In this document: one piece after another, positions 35,845 through 44,071 of the stretch
How the letters are laid out: every line of letters begins with the position of its first letter
Numbering within the stretch: the first letter of the stretch is position 1
Source of the DNA: Lachnospiraceae bacterium
GTDB taxonomy: Bacteria > Bacillota > Clostridia > Lachnospirales > Lachnospiraceae
Assembly: GCA_017521985.1 (NCBI GenBank)
Contig: JAFXAZ010000008.1
Location: 1-64,000, forward strand
Direction of reading: 5' to 3'
DNA: 64,000 nt
The notes under the pieces: model-generated
Told to the model about the DNA's origin: nothing
Databases searched by the model: none
What the model saw: the letters and a program-made list of their open reading frames with translations, nothing else
Position numbers and translations under genes: made by a program

Positions 35845-36801
35845 ATGTTAGTTAATTTAAATGAGGTTTTAAGACCGGCAAAGAAGAACAAATATGCGGT
35901 AGGTTTGTTTAATGCAGTAAATTTAGATTTGGCACGTGGTATTATTAATGCTGCGGAAGCAACCAGATCTCCTGTTATTATGGGTACCGCAGAGGTGTTA
36001 TTGCCTTACGGACCGTTGGAAGAGGTTTCTTACTACCTGATTCCGATGGCAAAGAAGGCATCTGTTCCGGTTGTAGTACATTTTGACCATGGCTTAAATT
36101 ATGATACTTGTATCAAGGCATTGGAGCTTGGTTTTACTTCTATTATGTATGATTGCTCCACAGATTCCTACGAGGAAAATATACGTAAGGTAAAGGAAAT
36201 GGCAGATATTGCACATTCCTATGGAGCAACGATTGAAGGAGAATTGGGTCATGTAGGTGACAATGAGGGCAGTGCAGAGGGCAGCTCTCATTTGGCAGAC
36301 CCATCTAAATTCTTCACGGACCCGAAGCAGGCAAAGGACTATGTCCAGAAGACGGGCGTAGACGCGCTTGCTATTGCGGTTGGCAATGCACATGGTGCGT
36401 ATAAGCTTCCTCCTAAGCTGGATTTCAACAGAATACGCACCATTGCCAATACCATAGATGTACCGCTTGTACTTCATGGCGGTTCCGGCCTTACGGATGA
36501 TGATTTCAGACAGGCTATTAAGGAAGGTATCAGCAAGGTAAATATCTTTACCGATATCAATGTGGCAGCGGTAAAGGCTGAATTCCGGAGATTTTCCAGC
36601 ATGGATAAGGGGCTTATCGACCTGATTCCTGCAGCAGTGGAAGCTGTTAAGCAGGAAAGTATGAAGAAGATGAAGCTCTTTAGCAGCGACGGCAAGGCAG
36701 GTCTTGGCGGCGGTGTATCCGGTAACATGTCAGCGGACGATATTGACAGACTGACCCGACTGGTAACGGCGGAAGTGTTGAAGTATTATAACAAAAAGTA
36801 A
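35845..36801 (+). CDS. Class II ketose-bisphosphate aldolase
   Basis: A 318-residue zinc TIM-barrel aldolase of the FbaA/GatY/KbaY family. HFDHG gives catalytic Asp81 and zinc ligand His82, ATIEGELGHVGDNEG is the conserved loop, AVGNAHGAYK supplies another His, and LHGGSG binds phosphate. It splits a ketose (bis)phosphate to dihydroxyacetone phosphate and an aldehyde. GGGAG precedes the ATG. It ends the aminotransferase operon. Glycolytic aldolase is possible, but the neighbours favour a dedicated catabolic role. Confidence 0.9.
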   Translation: MLVNLNEVLRPAKKNKYAVGLFNAVNLDLARGIINAAEATRSPVIMGTAEVLLPYGPLEEVSYYLIPMAKKASVPVVVHFDHGLNYDTCIKALELGFTSIMYDCSTDSYEENIRKVKEMADIAHSYGATIEGELGHVGDNEGSAEGSSHLADPSKFFTDPKQAKDYVQKTGVDALAIAVGNAHGAYKLPPKLDFNRIRTIANTIDVPLVLHGGSGLTDDDFRQAIKEGISKVNIFTDINVAAVKAEFRRFSSMDKGLIDLIPAAVEAVKQESMKKMKLFSSDGKAGLGGGVSGNMSADDIDRLTRLVTAEVLKYYNKK

Positions 36802-36814
36802 TAAATAAAGTGAG

Positions 36815-36843
36815 TTGAACTGCTCCTGTGCTTATGTTACAAT
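36815..36843 (+). promoter_or_regulatory. Promoter of the GNAT gene
   Basis: TTGAAC (36815-36820), 17-bp spacer, TACAAT (36838-36843), 31 bases before the ATG. It overlaps the left arm of a long inverted repeat. Confidence 0.7.
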
Positions 36844-36869
36844 AAATTACAAACATAGGTCAGGAGCAG
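36820..36869 (+). repeat. Inverted repeat spanning promoter and ribosome binding site
   Basis: CTGCTCCTG (36820-36828) is the exact complement of CAGGAGCAG (36861-36869), and an inner TATGTT/AACATA pair extends the fold. The right arm contains the AGGAG ribosome binding site. Only read-through transcripts would hold both arms. Confidence 0.7.
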
Positions 36870-36873
36870 TATC

Positions 36874-37359
36874 ATGGAAATCAGAAAAACCAAAATAGAA
36901 GAATTGGATAAGGTGATGGCAATTTATGCACATGCCAGACAGTTTATGGCCGAAACGGGCAATCCAAATCAGTGGGGCAATATAAAGCCGCGCCGGGAAT
37001 GGATTGCTGCAGATATTAAGAACGGCAATAGCTATGTCTGTGTAGAGAAGGACGAAATTGCTGCCACCTTTTTTTATAGTAATGAGCCGGACCCTACTTA
37101 TGCACAAATTTATGATGGTGCATGGGTAAATGACAGAGCCTATGGTGTGGTGCACCGCATTGCATCGGCAGGAACGATAAAGGGCGCAGGTTCTTTTTGT
37201 CTGAATTGGGCTTTTGCGCAGTGCGGTAATTTGAAAATTGATACCCACCATGACAATATCGTAATGCAGAATACGTTAAAGAAAAACGGATTTGTATATT
37301 GTGGAATTATTTATCTGGAAGATGGCGATGAACGCATGGCGTTCCAGAAGGAAGCGTAG
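36874..37359 (+). CDS. GNAT-family N-acetyltransferase
   Basis: A 161-residue single-domain GNAT protein. The N-terminus (IRKTKIEELDKVMAIYAHAR) is the usual first strand-helix, and the C-terminal part has IDTHHDNIVMQNTLKKNGF, the segment near the acetyl-CoA site. Substrate unknown. AGGAG lies 8 bases before the ATG. It has its own promoter and is followed by a pyruvate-kinase-like gene. Confidence 0.85.
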   Translation: MEIRKTKIEELDKVMAIYAHARQFMAETGNPNQWGNIKPRREWIAADIKNGNSYVCVEKDEIAATFFYSNEPDPTYAQIYDGAWVNDRAYGVVHRIASAGTIKGAGSFCLNWAFAQCGNLKIDTHHDNIVMQNTLKKNGFVYCGIIYLEDGDERMAFQKEA

Positions 37360-37413
37360 CATGCGGCTATGCTTCAAGAGATAGATAATAGTGCAAGAGA
37401 GAAGGAAATAATC

Positions 37414-38475
37414 ATGGTAGAAATTTACGGAACCTTGGGACCGGCATGTGCCAATCAGAGCACACTGGAGCAGATGTTTCAGGCCGGGCTTACCGGGATG
37501 CGACTAAATTTGTCACATACAGGGCTTAAGGAAAGTGCAACGCTGGTCCATAATTTTAAGAAAGCAGCAGAGCGGGCCGGTGTGATACCGCAGCTTTTGA
37601 TTGACATGCAGGGACCGGAGCTTCGCATTGGTAAGCTGGAAGAGGTGAAGCTGAAAGAGGGAATGCAGGTTATATTGACGGATGGCGAGGGAGTATTCAT
37701 AGGTGGGGCAAAGCATTCAAATTCAGATACTGCCCCAAAGAATGCAGCTTTAACTCAAAACGTGATAATACCGGTTCAAACAGAAGTGTTGGCGGCAGTA
37801 GAAGTCGGCGACGAGGTGCTGTTAAACGATGGTCGTGTTGCCCTGAGTGTATTGGGAAAAAGTGTAGACGGTGCAAGTGCTGTGGTAATGCGAGGCGGCA
37901 CGCTTTCCAGCCACAAGTCTATTAAAATTGTAGGGAAACAGGTGCAATTGCCGGTATTGACGGCACATGATGTGGAAAATATTTGTCTGGCAAGAGAATA
38001 TGGTGTGACCGGACTCATGCAGCCCTTTGTAAAAAATGGAGAAGATTTGGCACAGGTTCGTGAAGTGTTAAAGACACATGCAGCAGACCATATCAAAATT
38101 TTTGCCAAAATAGAAAACCGTTTGGCGGTGGAACATTTGGATAGTATTTTAAAAGAAGCGGACGTGATTATTATTGCCAGAGGGGATTTGGGTAATGACA
38201 TGGAACTGTGGGAATTACCGGCGGTACAAAAAGACATTGCATTCGCGTGTGCCCGGGCAGGCAAACCATTTATCGTAGTAACCCAGATGCTTGCCAGCAT
38301 GGAAGCAAGTCCCGTGCCTACCAGAGCAGAGGTGAGTGACATTTTTAATGCGGTGCTGGACGGAGCCTATGGAGTGATGATTACCGGGGAGTCTGCGGTA
38401 GGGCAGTATCCGGTGGAAGCAGTGAGGTATTTGGCGAATACGGCAAGGGAAGCGGTGGAGTATCTGGGGAAATAG
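37414..38475 (+). CDS. Short pyruvate-kinase-like protein without C-terminal domain
   Basis: A 353-residue protein covering only the barrel and B domain of pyruvate kinase. Conserved parts are MRLNLSH, KIENRLAVEHLDSIL, IIARGDLGNDMELW, TQMLASM and PTRAEVSDIFNAV. The usual DTKGPE-I-R reads DMQGPELR. The C-terminal allosteric domain of ordinary enzymes (about 470 residues or more) is missing. The start at 37414 follows AAGGA. It may be a divergent PEP/pyruvate enzyme or a regulator; full pyruvate kinase activity is uncertain. Confidence 0.8.
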   Translation: MVEIYGTLGPACANQSTLEQMFQAGLTGMRLNLSHTGLKESATLVHNFKKAAERAGVIPQLLIDMQGPELRIGKLEEVKLKEGMQVILTDGEGVFIGGAKHSNSDTAPKNAALTQNVIIPVQTEVLAAVEVGDEVLLNDGRVALSVLGKSVDGASAVVMRGGTLSSHKSIKIVGKQVQLPVLTAHDVENICLAREYGVTGLMQPFVKNGEDLAQVREVLKTHAADHIKIFAKIENRLAVEHLDSILKEADVIIIARGDLGNDMELWELPAVQKDIAFACARAGKPFIVVTQMLASMEASPVPTRAEVSDIFNAVLDGAYGVMITGESAVGQYPVEAVRYLANTAREAVEYLGK

Positions 38476-38498
38476 TAGGCGATGTAAAAGAAAATTCC

Positions 38499-38527
38499 TT
38501 GCAACCCAATCTTTAATATGCTACAAT
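38499..38527 (+). promoter_or_regulatory. Promoter of pyrE
   Basis: TTGCAA (38499-38504), 17-bp spacer, TACAAT (38522-38527), 49 bases before the pyrE ATG. Confidence 0.65.
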
Positions 38528-38575
38528 AATACAAAATATGGATTATTTTACCGTTTTACATTTGGAGGTTTTTAT

Positions 38576-39256
38576 ATGGAACAGTACAAGCAGGAATTTA
38601 TTGAATTTATGGTGGACTCCCGTGTGCTTAAGTTTGGTGATTTCACGTTAAAGAGTGGCAGAAAGAGCCCATTTTTCATGAATGCAGGCGGTTATGTGAC
38701 AGGAAGCCAGTTGAAGAAGCTTGGTGAATATTATGCCAAGGCTATTCATGATAGATATGGCGATGATTTCGATGTGTTATTCGGACCGGCTTACAAGGGT
38801 ATTCCAATCAGTGTTGTAACTGCAATTGCTTACAGTGAATTATATGGAAAAGAGGTTCGTTACTGTTCTGACCGCAAGGAAGAAAAGGACCATGGAGCAG
38901 ATAAGGGAAGCTTTCTCGGCAGTAAGCTTCAGGATGGCGACAGAGTGGTTATGATTGAAGACGTTACAACATCCGGCAAATCTATGGAAGAAACCGTTCC
39001 AAAGGTACGTGGTGCTGCAGATGTTGAAATTGTCGGTTTAATGGTATCTTTAAATCGTATGGAAGTAGGTCTTGGCGGGGAAAAGAGTGCATTAGAGGAA
39101 ATTAAAGAAAGATATGGATTTGATGCACATGCAATTGTAGATATGGCAGAAGTTACCGAATATTTGCATAACAGACCTTATAATGGGGAAATTATTATTG
39201 ATGATGCTATGAAGGCAAGCATCGATGCTTATTATGAGCAGTATGGCTGCAAATAA
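38576..39256 (+). CDS. pyrE: Orotate phosphoribosyltransferase
   Basis: A 226-residue enzyme that joins orotate and PRPP to give OMP in pyrimidine synthesis. The PRPP-binding motif VVMIEDVTTSGKSMEE is clear, as are KSGRKSPFFMNAG near the N-terminus and DRKEEKDHG in the flexible loop. GGAGG precedes the ATG. It stands alone from other pyr genes in this window. Confidence 0.95.
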   Translation: MEQYKQEFIEFMVDSRVLKFGDFTLKSGRKSPFFMNAGGYVTGSQLKKLGEYYAKAIHDRYGDDFDVLFGPAYKGIPISVVTAIAYSELYGKEVRYCSDRKEEKDHGADKGSFLGSKLQDGDRVVMIEDVTTSGKSMEETVPKVRGAADVEIVGLMVSLNRMEVGLGGEKSALEEIKERYGFDAHAIVDMAEVTEYLHNRPYNGEIIIDDAMKASIDAYYEQYGCK

Positions 39257-39289
39257 ATCTGATTTTTAGAAAGGGCGAGGAATTTTTCT

Positions 39290-39442
39290 ATGGAAGAAAG
39301 AGTACACAAAACCATGACTTGGACAGGCGCATTAAATATTACAGTAGGTGTTATTGGCATTGTTGTAGGCCTTGCTGGCGGCATTCTGTTGATTGTAAGC
39401 GGTAGCAAGCTTTTGGCAGACAGAAAGAAATTATTGTTTTAA
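39290..39442 (+). CDS. Small 50-residue membrane protein
   Basis: An ATG at 39290 with GAGG 10 bases upstream opens a 50-codon frame. The product is charged at both ends (MEERVHKTMTW; ADRKKLLF) with a Gly/Ile/Val-rich hydrophobic centre long enough for one membrane helix. It lies 33 bases after pyrE and before a second small membrane protein. Function unknown. The regular composition and good ribosome binding site support a real gene. Confidence 0.7.
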   Translation: MEERVHKTMTWTGALNITVGVIGIVVGLAGGILLIVSGSKLLADRKKLLF

Positions 39443-39448
39443 AAAGTG

Positions 39449-39483
39449 TGGGCATTCTCTAACAAATTAGAGGTGCCCATTTG
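39449..39483 (+). terminator. Hairpin between the two small membrane protein genes
   Basis: TGGGCA and CTCTAA pair with TTAGAG and TGCCCA around a CAAA loop (39449-39479), with a small bulge. The following TTTGAG is only a weak U-tract, so termination may be partial. Confidence 0.55.
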
Positions 39484-39494
39484 AGGTGTATTAT

Positions 39495-39827
39495 ATGGCG
39501 AGGCGGTCTAAGAGACCAAAAGTAAAATCCAAGTTTACAGTCAAGGAAACCAAGCTTTCTACTATTTTCGGAGCGTCATTAGGTGTGATTAGCATGGTTA
39601 CCGTGCTATTGCTGTTGTATCTGACGTTTGCAAGAGGTGGAGAGGCAACGCTTTCTTATGGTTTTGCCGGAATTCTGGCAAGTATTTTTTCTGTGACGGG
39701 CTTGATTTTATCTATTTTATGTATCAATGACCATTATCAGCCACATACGCTTGGCTGGCTTGGCTTGGTAACAAATGGCATTGCAGCGTTATCTATGGCA
39801 AGTATTTTGTATTTGGGGATGCTGTAG
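39495..39827 (+). CDS. Small membrane protein, three hydrophobic segments
   Basis: A 110-residue protein with a basic N-terminus (ARRSKRPKVKSKF) and about three hydrophobic segments separated by short polar parts. The ATG at 39495 follows GAGG; the in-frame GTG at 39486 is unlikely. It resembles conserved hypothetical membrane proteins of Lachnospiraceae and lies before the M29-type aminopeptidase gene. No function is recognised. Confidence 0.75.
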   Translation: MARRSKRPKVKSKFTVKETKLSTIFGASLGVISMVTVLLLLYLTFARGGEATLSYGFAGILASIFSVTGLILSILCINDHYQPHTLGWLGLVTNGIAALSMASILYLGML

Positions 39828-39849
39828 GCCGTAAAGGAGTTTTTTATTT

Positions 39850-41868
39850 ATGATGGAAAGATTTGAACTGGCTAAAGAGCGTTTGGACGAATGCTTAAAA
39901 GAGCAGTTTCCGATAGAGGCATTTGACCGCTATTTTAAAGAAGCGGGAAGCTTTTTGCAGAAGATGTGCGAGCAGTATTTAGAGATTGCTTCCGGGGAGT
40001 TTGACGTAAGTAAATGTTCCATGGAGGAACTGGAAGCAAAAAACCGAAGCTTTTACGAAAATGTGCTTCCGAAGCAGTATGAGACAAGCTTTTTAAATCC
40101 GGCTTATGCGGTGAAGGAGCTTGGGGAAGAGTTTGGCAGACTGTTATCTTTTTTATTTACGGAGTTTCGTAAAACTATACCCTTTGCATATGAGCAAAAG
40201 GCAGAGTTATTTATGATTCGTCCGGAGCTGTTTTTGGAGGTATACAGTGCTTTTGTATATGAGATGGAGGAGAACGGGAAGCTGCCTTCTTATGAGACCA
40301 TCCGTCAGAGTGTTTACTGGTTTGTCAGTGATTATTCCGATATTGAGACGTTAGACCGAATTACCGGGCAAGTTTGTCCGGAAAATAATTTCTACGTAGA
40401 TATTATTATGAATAGCGACTTGAGTGATTTGCGTTATTTGTATCGTTATGGTGTATATATTTCCGATAATGAGATGCGTATTGCAGCATTTTTAAATGCA
40501 CAGTCAGAGGACAAAATTAAGCTGATGGCACATACCTATGTAGAGGGCTATCGTAAGGGCTTTGAGATGGCGGGCAAGGATTTGTCCAAGAAAAAGACGG
40601 TAGGTATTTATTATCACGTGGGTTTTGAACGGATGCTTCGGGAGGCCATAAAGGAATTCCGTGGATTGGGGCTGGAACCGACCATTTACAGAGCGCTGGT
40701 AGAGGGTGCACCGTTTAATCGTCAGTATGCTTTTGACCACAGAGATGACATGGGACTGTTTTGGGACAAGCATTTACTGCATAGATATGTGGACGTATTA
40801 AAGAATGCTTATGAAGAATTAAAAGAAGCAGCCGGCGGATATGCAGGTCCAGCAGTGGTGGAAGTGTTTGGTGAGACACCATTTGCACCGGCAAGCAAGC
40901 CGGAATGTGTTTCTATGAGTGAGGAAGCCCAGAAGATTTTTGTGGAATACCGCAGTCAGAATGGCGAAATTACCAATCAGTATATAAAAGGCGAGGAAAG
41001 AAGCTTTACCATTATTGCATTCCCGCTTCCGGAGATTGGTGAGCCGTTTGAAGAAATTTTTGATGAAATTATTCGTATCAATACCTTGGATTACGAGCTT
41101 TACAAAGGCATTCAGCAGACCATTATTGATGCCTTGGATGAAGCAGAATATGTGGAAATCAAAGGCATGGGTGTAAACGAAACGGACCTACGAATTCACT
41201 TGCATAAGCTTCAGGACAAAGCAAAAGAAACCAATTTTGAAAACTGTGTGGCAGATGTCAATATTCCGGTAGGCGAGGTGTTTACGTCACCGGTGCTTAA
41301 AGGTACCAATGGGGTGCTGCATGTTTCCAAGGTGTTTTTAAATGAACTGGAATACCGGAATCTTCGTATGGAGTTTAAAGATGGTATGATTGTGGGTTAT
41401 GGCTGTACCAATTTTGAGAGTCAGGCCGACAATGAAAAATATATCAAGGACAATGTATTGTTTAGGCATGACACCTTGCCAATGGGTGAGTTTGCAATCG
41501 GTACCAATACTACAGCCTATGTGGTGGCACAAAAGTATGAGATTGGTCATAAACTGCCTATTTTAATTGCAGAGAAAATGGGACCTCATTTTGCAGTAGG
41601 TGATACTTGTTATTCCCATCAGGAAGATGTGAAGATGTTCAATCCGGATGGCAAAGAGGTTATAGCAAGGGATAATGAAGTGAGTCTTTTAAGGCGCACG
41701 GACCGCAGCAAAGCATATTTTAATTGTCACACGGATATTACCATTCCATATGATGAACTGGGCAGTATTGTGGCGGTATGCGAAGACGGACGAAGGATTT
41801 CTATCATCGAGCAGGGCAGATTTGTATTGCCGGGCTGTGAGATGTTAAATAAACCATTTGAAGAATAA
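39850..41868 (+). CDS. M29-type metallo-aminopeptidase with long N-terminal extension
   Basis: A 672-residue protein. The C-terminal half carries M29 aminopeptidase features in order: GMGVNETDLRIHL, GEVFTSPVLKGTNG (Glu), MGEFAIGTN (Glu), GPHFAVGDTCY (His, Tyr) and CHTDITI (His-x-Asp). Their order and rough spacing match the metal ligands of this family. Usual M29 enzymes are ~410 residues; here about 260 helical residues precede the domain. AAGGAG precedes the ATG. Cytoplasmic peptide trimming is likely. The role of the extension is unknown. Confidence 0.8.
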   Translation: MMERFELAKERLDECLKEQFPIEAFDRYFKEAGSFLQKMCEQYLEIASGEFDVSKCSMEELEAKNRSFYENVLPKQYETSFLNPAYAVKELGEEFGRLLSFLFTEFRKTIPFAYEQKAELFMIRPELFLEVYSAFVYEMEENGKLPSYETIRQSVYWFVSDYSDIETLDRITGQVCPENNFYVDIIMNSDLSDLRYLYRYGVYISDNEMRIAAFLNAQSEDKIKLMAHTYVEGYRKGFEMAGKDLSKKKTVGIYYHVGFERMLREAIKEFRGLGLEPTIYRALVEGAPFNRQYAFDHRDDMGLFWDKHLLHRYVDVLKNAYEELKEAAGGYAGPAVVEVFGETPFAPASKPECVSMSEEAQKIFVEYRSQNGEITNQYIKGEERSFTIIAFPLPEIGEPFEEIFDEIIRINTLDYELYKGIQQTIIDALDEAEYVEIKGMGVNETDLRIHLHKLQDKAKETNFENCVADVNIPVGEVFTSPVLKGTNGVLHVSKVFLNELEYRNLRMEFKDGMIVGYGCTNFESQADNEKYIKDNVLFRHDTLPMGEFAIGTNTTAYVVAQKYEIGHKLPILIAEKMGPHFAVGDTCYSHQEDVKMFNPDGKEVIARDNEVSLLRRTDRSKAYFNCHTDITIPYDELGSIVAVCEDGRRISIIEQGRFVLPGCEMLNKPFEE

Positions 41869-41893
41869 TTTTTACATGAGGAGGACTTTAAAA

Positions 41894-42400
41894 ATGGCAA
41901 AAGTAGGTATTGTAATGGGCAGCGATTCAGATATGCCGGTAATGGCAAAGGCTGCAGATATTTTAGAGGAACTTGGTATTTCTTATGAAATGACTATTAT
42001 TTCCGCACACAGAGAACCGGATGTATTCTTTGAATATGCAAAGAGTGCAGAGGAAAAAGGCTTTAAGGTTATTATTGCAGGTGCAGGTATGGCAGCACAT
42101 TTACCGGGTATGTGTGCAGCAATTTTCCCAATGCCTGTTATCGGTATTCCAATGCATACAACCAGCTTGGGCGGCAGAGATTCTTTATACTCTATCGTCC
42201 AAATGCCAAGTGGTATCCCGGTTGCTACCGTAGCAATTAACGGCGGTGCAAATGCAGGTTTACTTGCAGCAAAAATTTTAGCAACTTCTGATGAAGCATT
42301 ATTGCAGAAAGTAAAAGATTATGCACAGAACTTAAAAGAACAAGTTCAGGCAAAAGATGCAAAATTACAAGAAGTGGGCTACAAAAATTATAATAAATAA
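41894..42400 (+). CDS. purE: 5-(carboxyamino)imidazole ribonucleotide mutase
   Basis: A 168-residue class I PurE, which moves the carboxylate of N5-CAIR to give CAIR in purine synthesis. It has [10 protein letters not shown] at the N-terminus, ISAHREPD and [11 protein letters not shown] in the active site, and [20 protein letters not shown]. The ATG at 41894 follows GAGGAGG; a longer frame from 41858 overlaps the previous gene. First of the pur run purE-purM-purN-purD. Confidence 0.96.
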   Translation: MAKVGIVMGSDSDMPVMAKAADILEELGISYEMTIISAHREPDVFFEYAKSAEEKGFKVIIAGAGMAAHLPGMCAAIFPMPVIGIPMHTTSLGGRDSLYSIVQMPSGIPVATVAINGGANAGLLAAKILATSDEALLQKVKDYAQNLKEQVQAKDAKLQEVGYKNYNK

Positions 42401-42441
42401 GGTATAATAAAAACAATCTAACAATTTCGGAGGATAAAAAA

Positions 42442-43467
42442 ATGGATTACAAGAAAGCTGGCGTAGATATTGAAGCTGGTTACAAAGCAGTGGAATTAAT
42501 GAAGGAACATGTAAAGAAGACTATGAGACCGGAAGTTATGGGTGGTCTTGGAGGTTTTGCAGGTGCTTTTTCTTTAGCAGGTATTAAGGAAATGGAAAAT
42601 CCGGTATTATTATCCGGTACAGACGGATGCGGTACCAAGGTTAAGCTTGCAATTGTTATGGACAAGCACGACACTATCGGTATTGATGCGGTTGCAATGT
42701 GTGTAAACGACGTTGCATGCTCCGGTGGTGAACCTTTATTCTTCTTGGACTACATTGCATGCGGCAAGAACTATCCGGAAAAAATTGCAACTATCGTTAA
42801 AGGTGTTGCAGAAGGATGTTTACAGAGTGGTGCTGCTTTAGTAGGCGGTGAAACGGCAGAGCATCCGGGTATGATGCCGGAAGAAGATTACGATTTGGCA
42901 GGTTTTGCTGTAGGTGTGGTAGATGCAAAGGATATTATCACAGGTGAAAATATCTGTGCAGGCGATACATTAATTGGTATTGCATCTTCCGGTGTACATA
43001 GCAATGGATTCTCTTTGGTTCGTAAAGTATTTGACATTACTAAAGAAGGCTTAAGCACATATTATGATGAATTAGGTACTACTCTTGGAGAAGCATTACT
43101 TGCTCCAACCAAGATTTATGTAAAGACGATGAAGTCTATCAAAGAAGCAGGCGTTACCGTAAAGGGCTGCAGTCACATTACAGGCGGTGGCTTCCAGGAA
43201 AATATCCCGCGTATGCTTCCGGAAGGCGCTCATGCAGTCATTAAAAAGGACAGCTATCCGGTTCTTCCTATCTTTAAGTTATTACAGGAAAAGGGCGGCA
43301 TTGCAGAGGATATGATGTACAATACATACAATATGGGTCTTGGTATGGTGCTTGCTATTGACCCTGCTGACGTAGACAAGACGATGGAAGCAATCAAGGC
43401 AGCAGGCGAGACTCCATACATCGTTGGTCATGTAGAAGCAGGCGAAAAAGGAGTAACCTTATGCTAA
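42442..43467 (+). CDS. purM: Phosphoribosylformylglycinamidine cyclo-ligase (AIR synthetase)
   Basis: A 341-residue ATP-dependent ligase that closes the imidazole ring of AIR. Visible features are the N-terminal [60 protein letters not shown] and [18 protein letters not shown] precedes the ATG. Its 3' end overlaps the purN start. Confidence 0.97.
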   Translation: MDYKKAGVDIEAGYKAVELMKEHVKKTMRPEVMGGLGGFAGAFSLAGIKEMENPVLLSGTDGCGTKVKLAIVMDKHDTIGIDAVAMCVNDVACSGGEPLFFLDYIACGKNYPEKIATIVKGVAEGCLQSGAALVGGETAEHPGMMPEEDYDLAGFAVGVVDAKDIITGENICAGDTLIGIASSGVHSNGFSLVRKVFDITKEGLSTYYDELGTTLGEALLAPTKIYVKTMKSIKEAGVTVKGCSHITGGGFQENIPRMLPEGAHAVIKKDSYPVLPIFKLLQEKGGIAEDMMYNTYNMGLGMVLAIDPADVDKTMEAIKAAGETPYIVGHVEAGEKGVTLC

Positions 43468-44054
43468 AGGTGGTTGTTTGTGTATCCGGCGGCGGTACTA
43501 ATCTGCAGGCTATTATTGATGCTATCGAAGCCGGCAAGGTTACCAATGCCGAAATTAAAGCTGTTATCAGCAACAATGCCGGTGCAAAGGCATTAGATAG
43601 AGCAGCAAAGCATGGTATTGAAGGTATTTGCTTTTCACCAAAGACTTTTGAATCCAGAGAAGCTTTTAATGAGGCTTTTACTGCAAAAATGAAAGAGCTT
43701 GCTCCGGATTTAATTGTACTTGCAGGATTTCTTGTAAAAATTCCGGGAGCTATGGTTGAGGCTTTTCCGGGCAAGATTATTAATATTCACCCATCGTTGA
43801 TTCCATCTTTCTGCGGCGTAGGCTACTATGGTTTAAAGGTGCATGAAAAAGCTTTGGAGCGTGGCGTAAAGGTGACCGGTGCTACGGTACATTTCGTAGA
43901 CGGCGGTATGGATACCGGCCCGATTATTGCACAGAAGGCAGTATATGTTCAGCCGGGAGATACACCGGAGGTGTTACAGCGCCGTGTCATGGAAGAAGCA
44001 GAGTGGATTTTATTGCCACAGGCGATTGACGATATTGCAAACGGCAGGATTTAA
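43461..44054 (+). CDS. purN: Phosphoribosylglycinamide formyltransferase
   Basis: A 197-residue folate-dependent GAR transformylase. It begins [19 protein letters not shown] and carries the catalytic [14 protein letters not shown] (Asn/His) and [14 protein letters not shown] motifs. The start overlaps the last codons of purM, with AAGGAG inside purM, so translation is coupled. Confidence 0.96.
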   Translation: MLKVVVCVSGGGTNLQAIIDAIEAGKVTNAEIKAVISNNAGAKALDRAAKHGIEGICFSPKTFESREAFNEAFTAKMKELAPDLIVLAGFLVKIPGAMVEAFPGKIINIHPSLIPSFCGVGYYGLKVHEKALERGVKVTGATVHFVDGGMDTGPIIAQKAVYVQPGDTPEVLQRRVMEEAEWILLPQAIDDIANGRI

Positions 44055-44071
44055 AAATAAGGAGTACATTT

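Noticed and set aside
37776-38342. 188-codon open frame on the minus strand
   Set aside because: It lies fully inside the pyruvate-kinase-like gene and has low-complexity composition without domain features.
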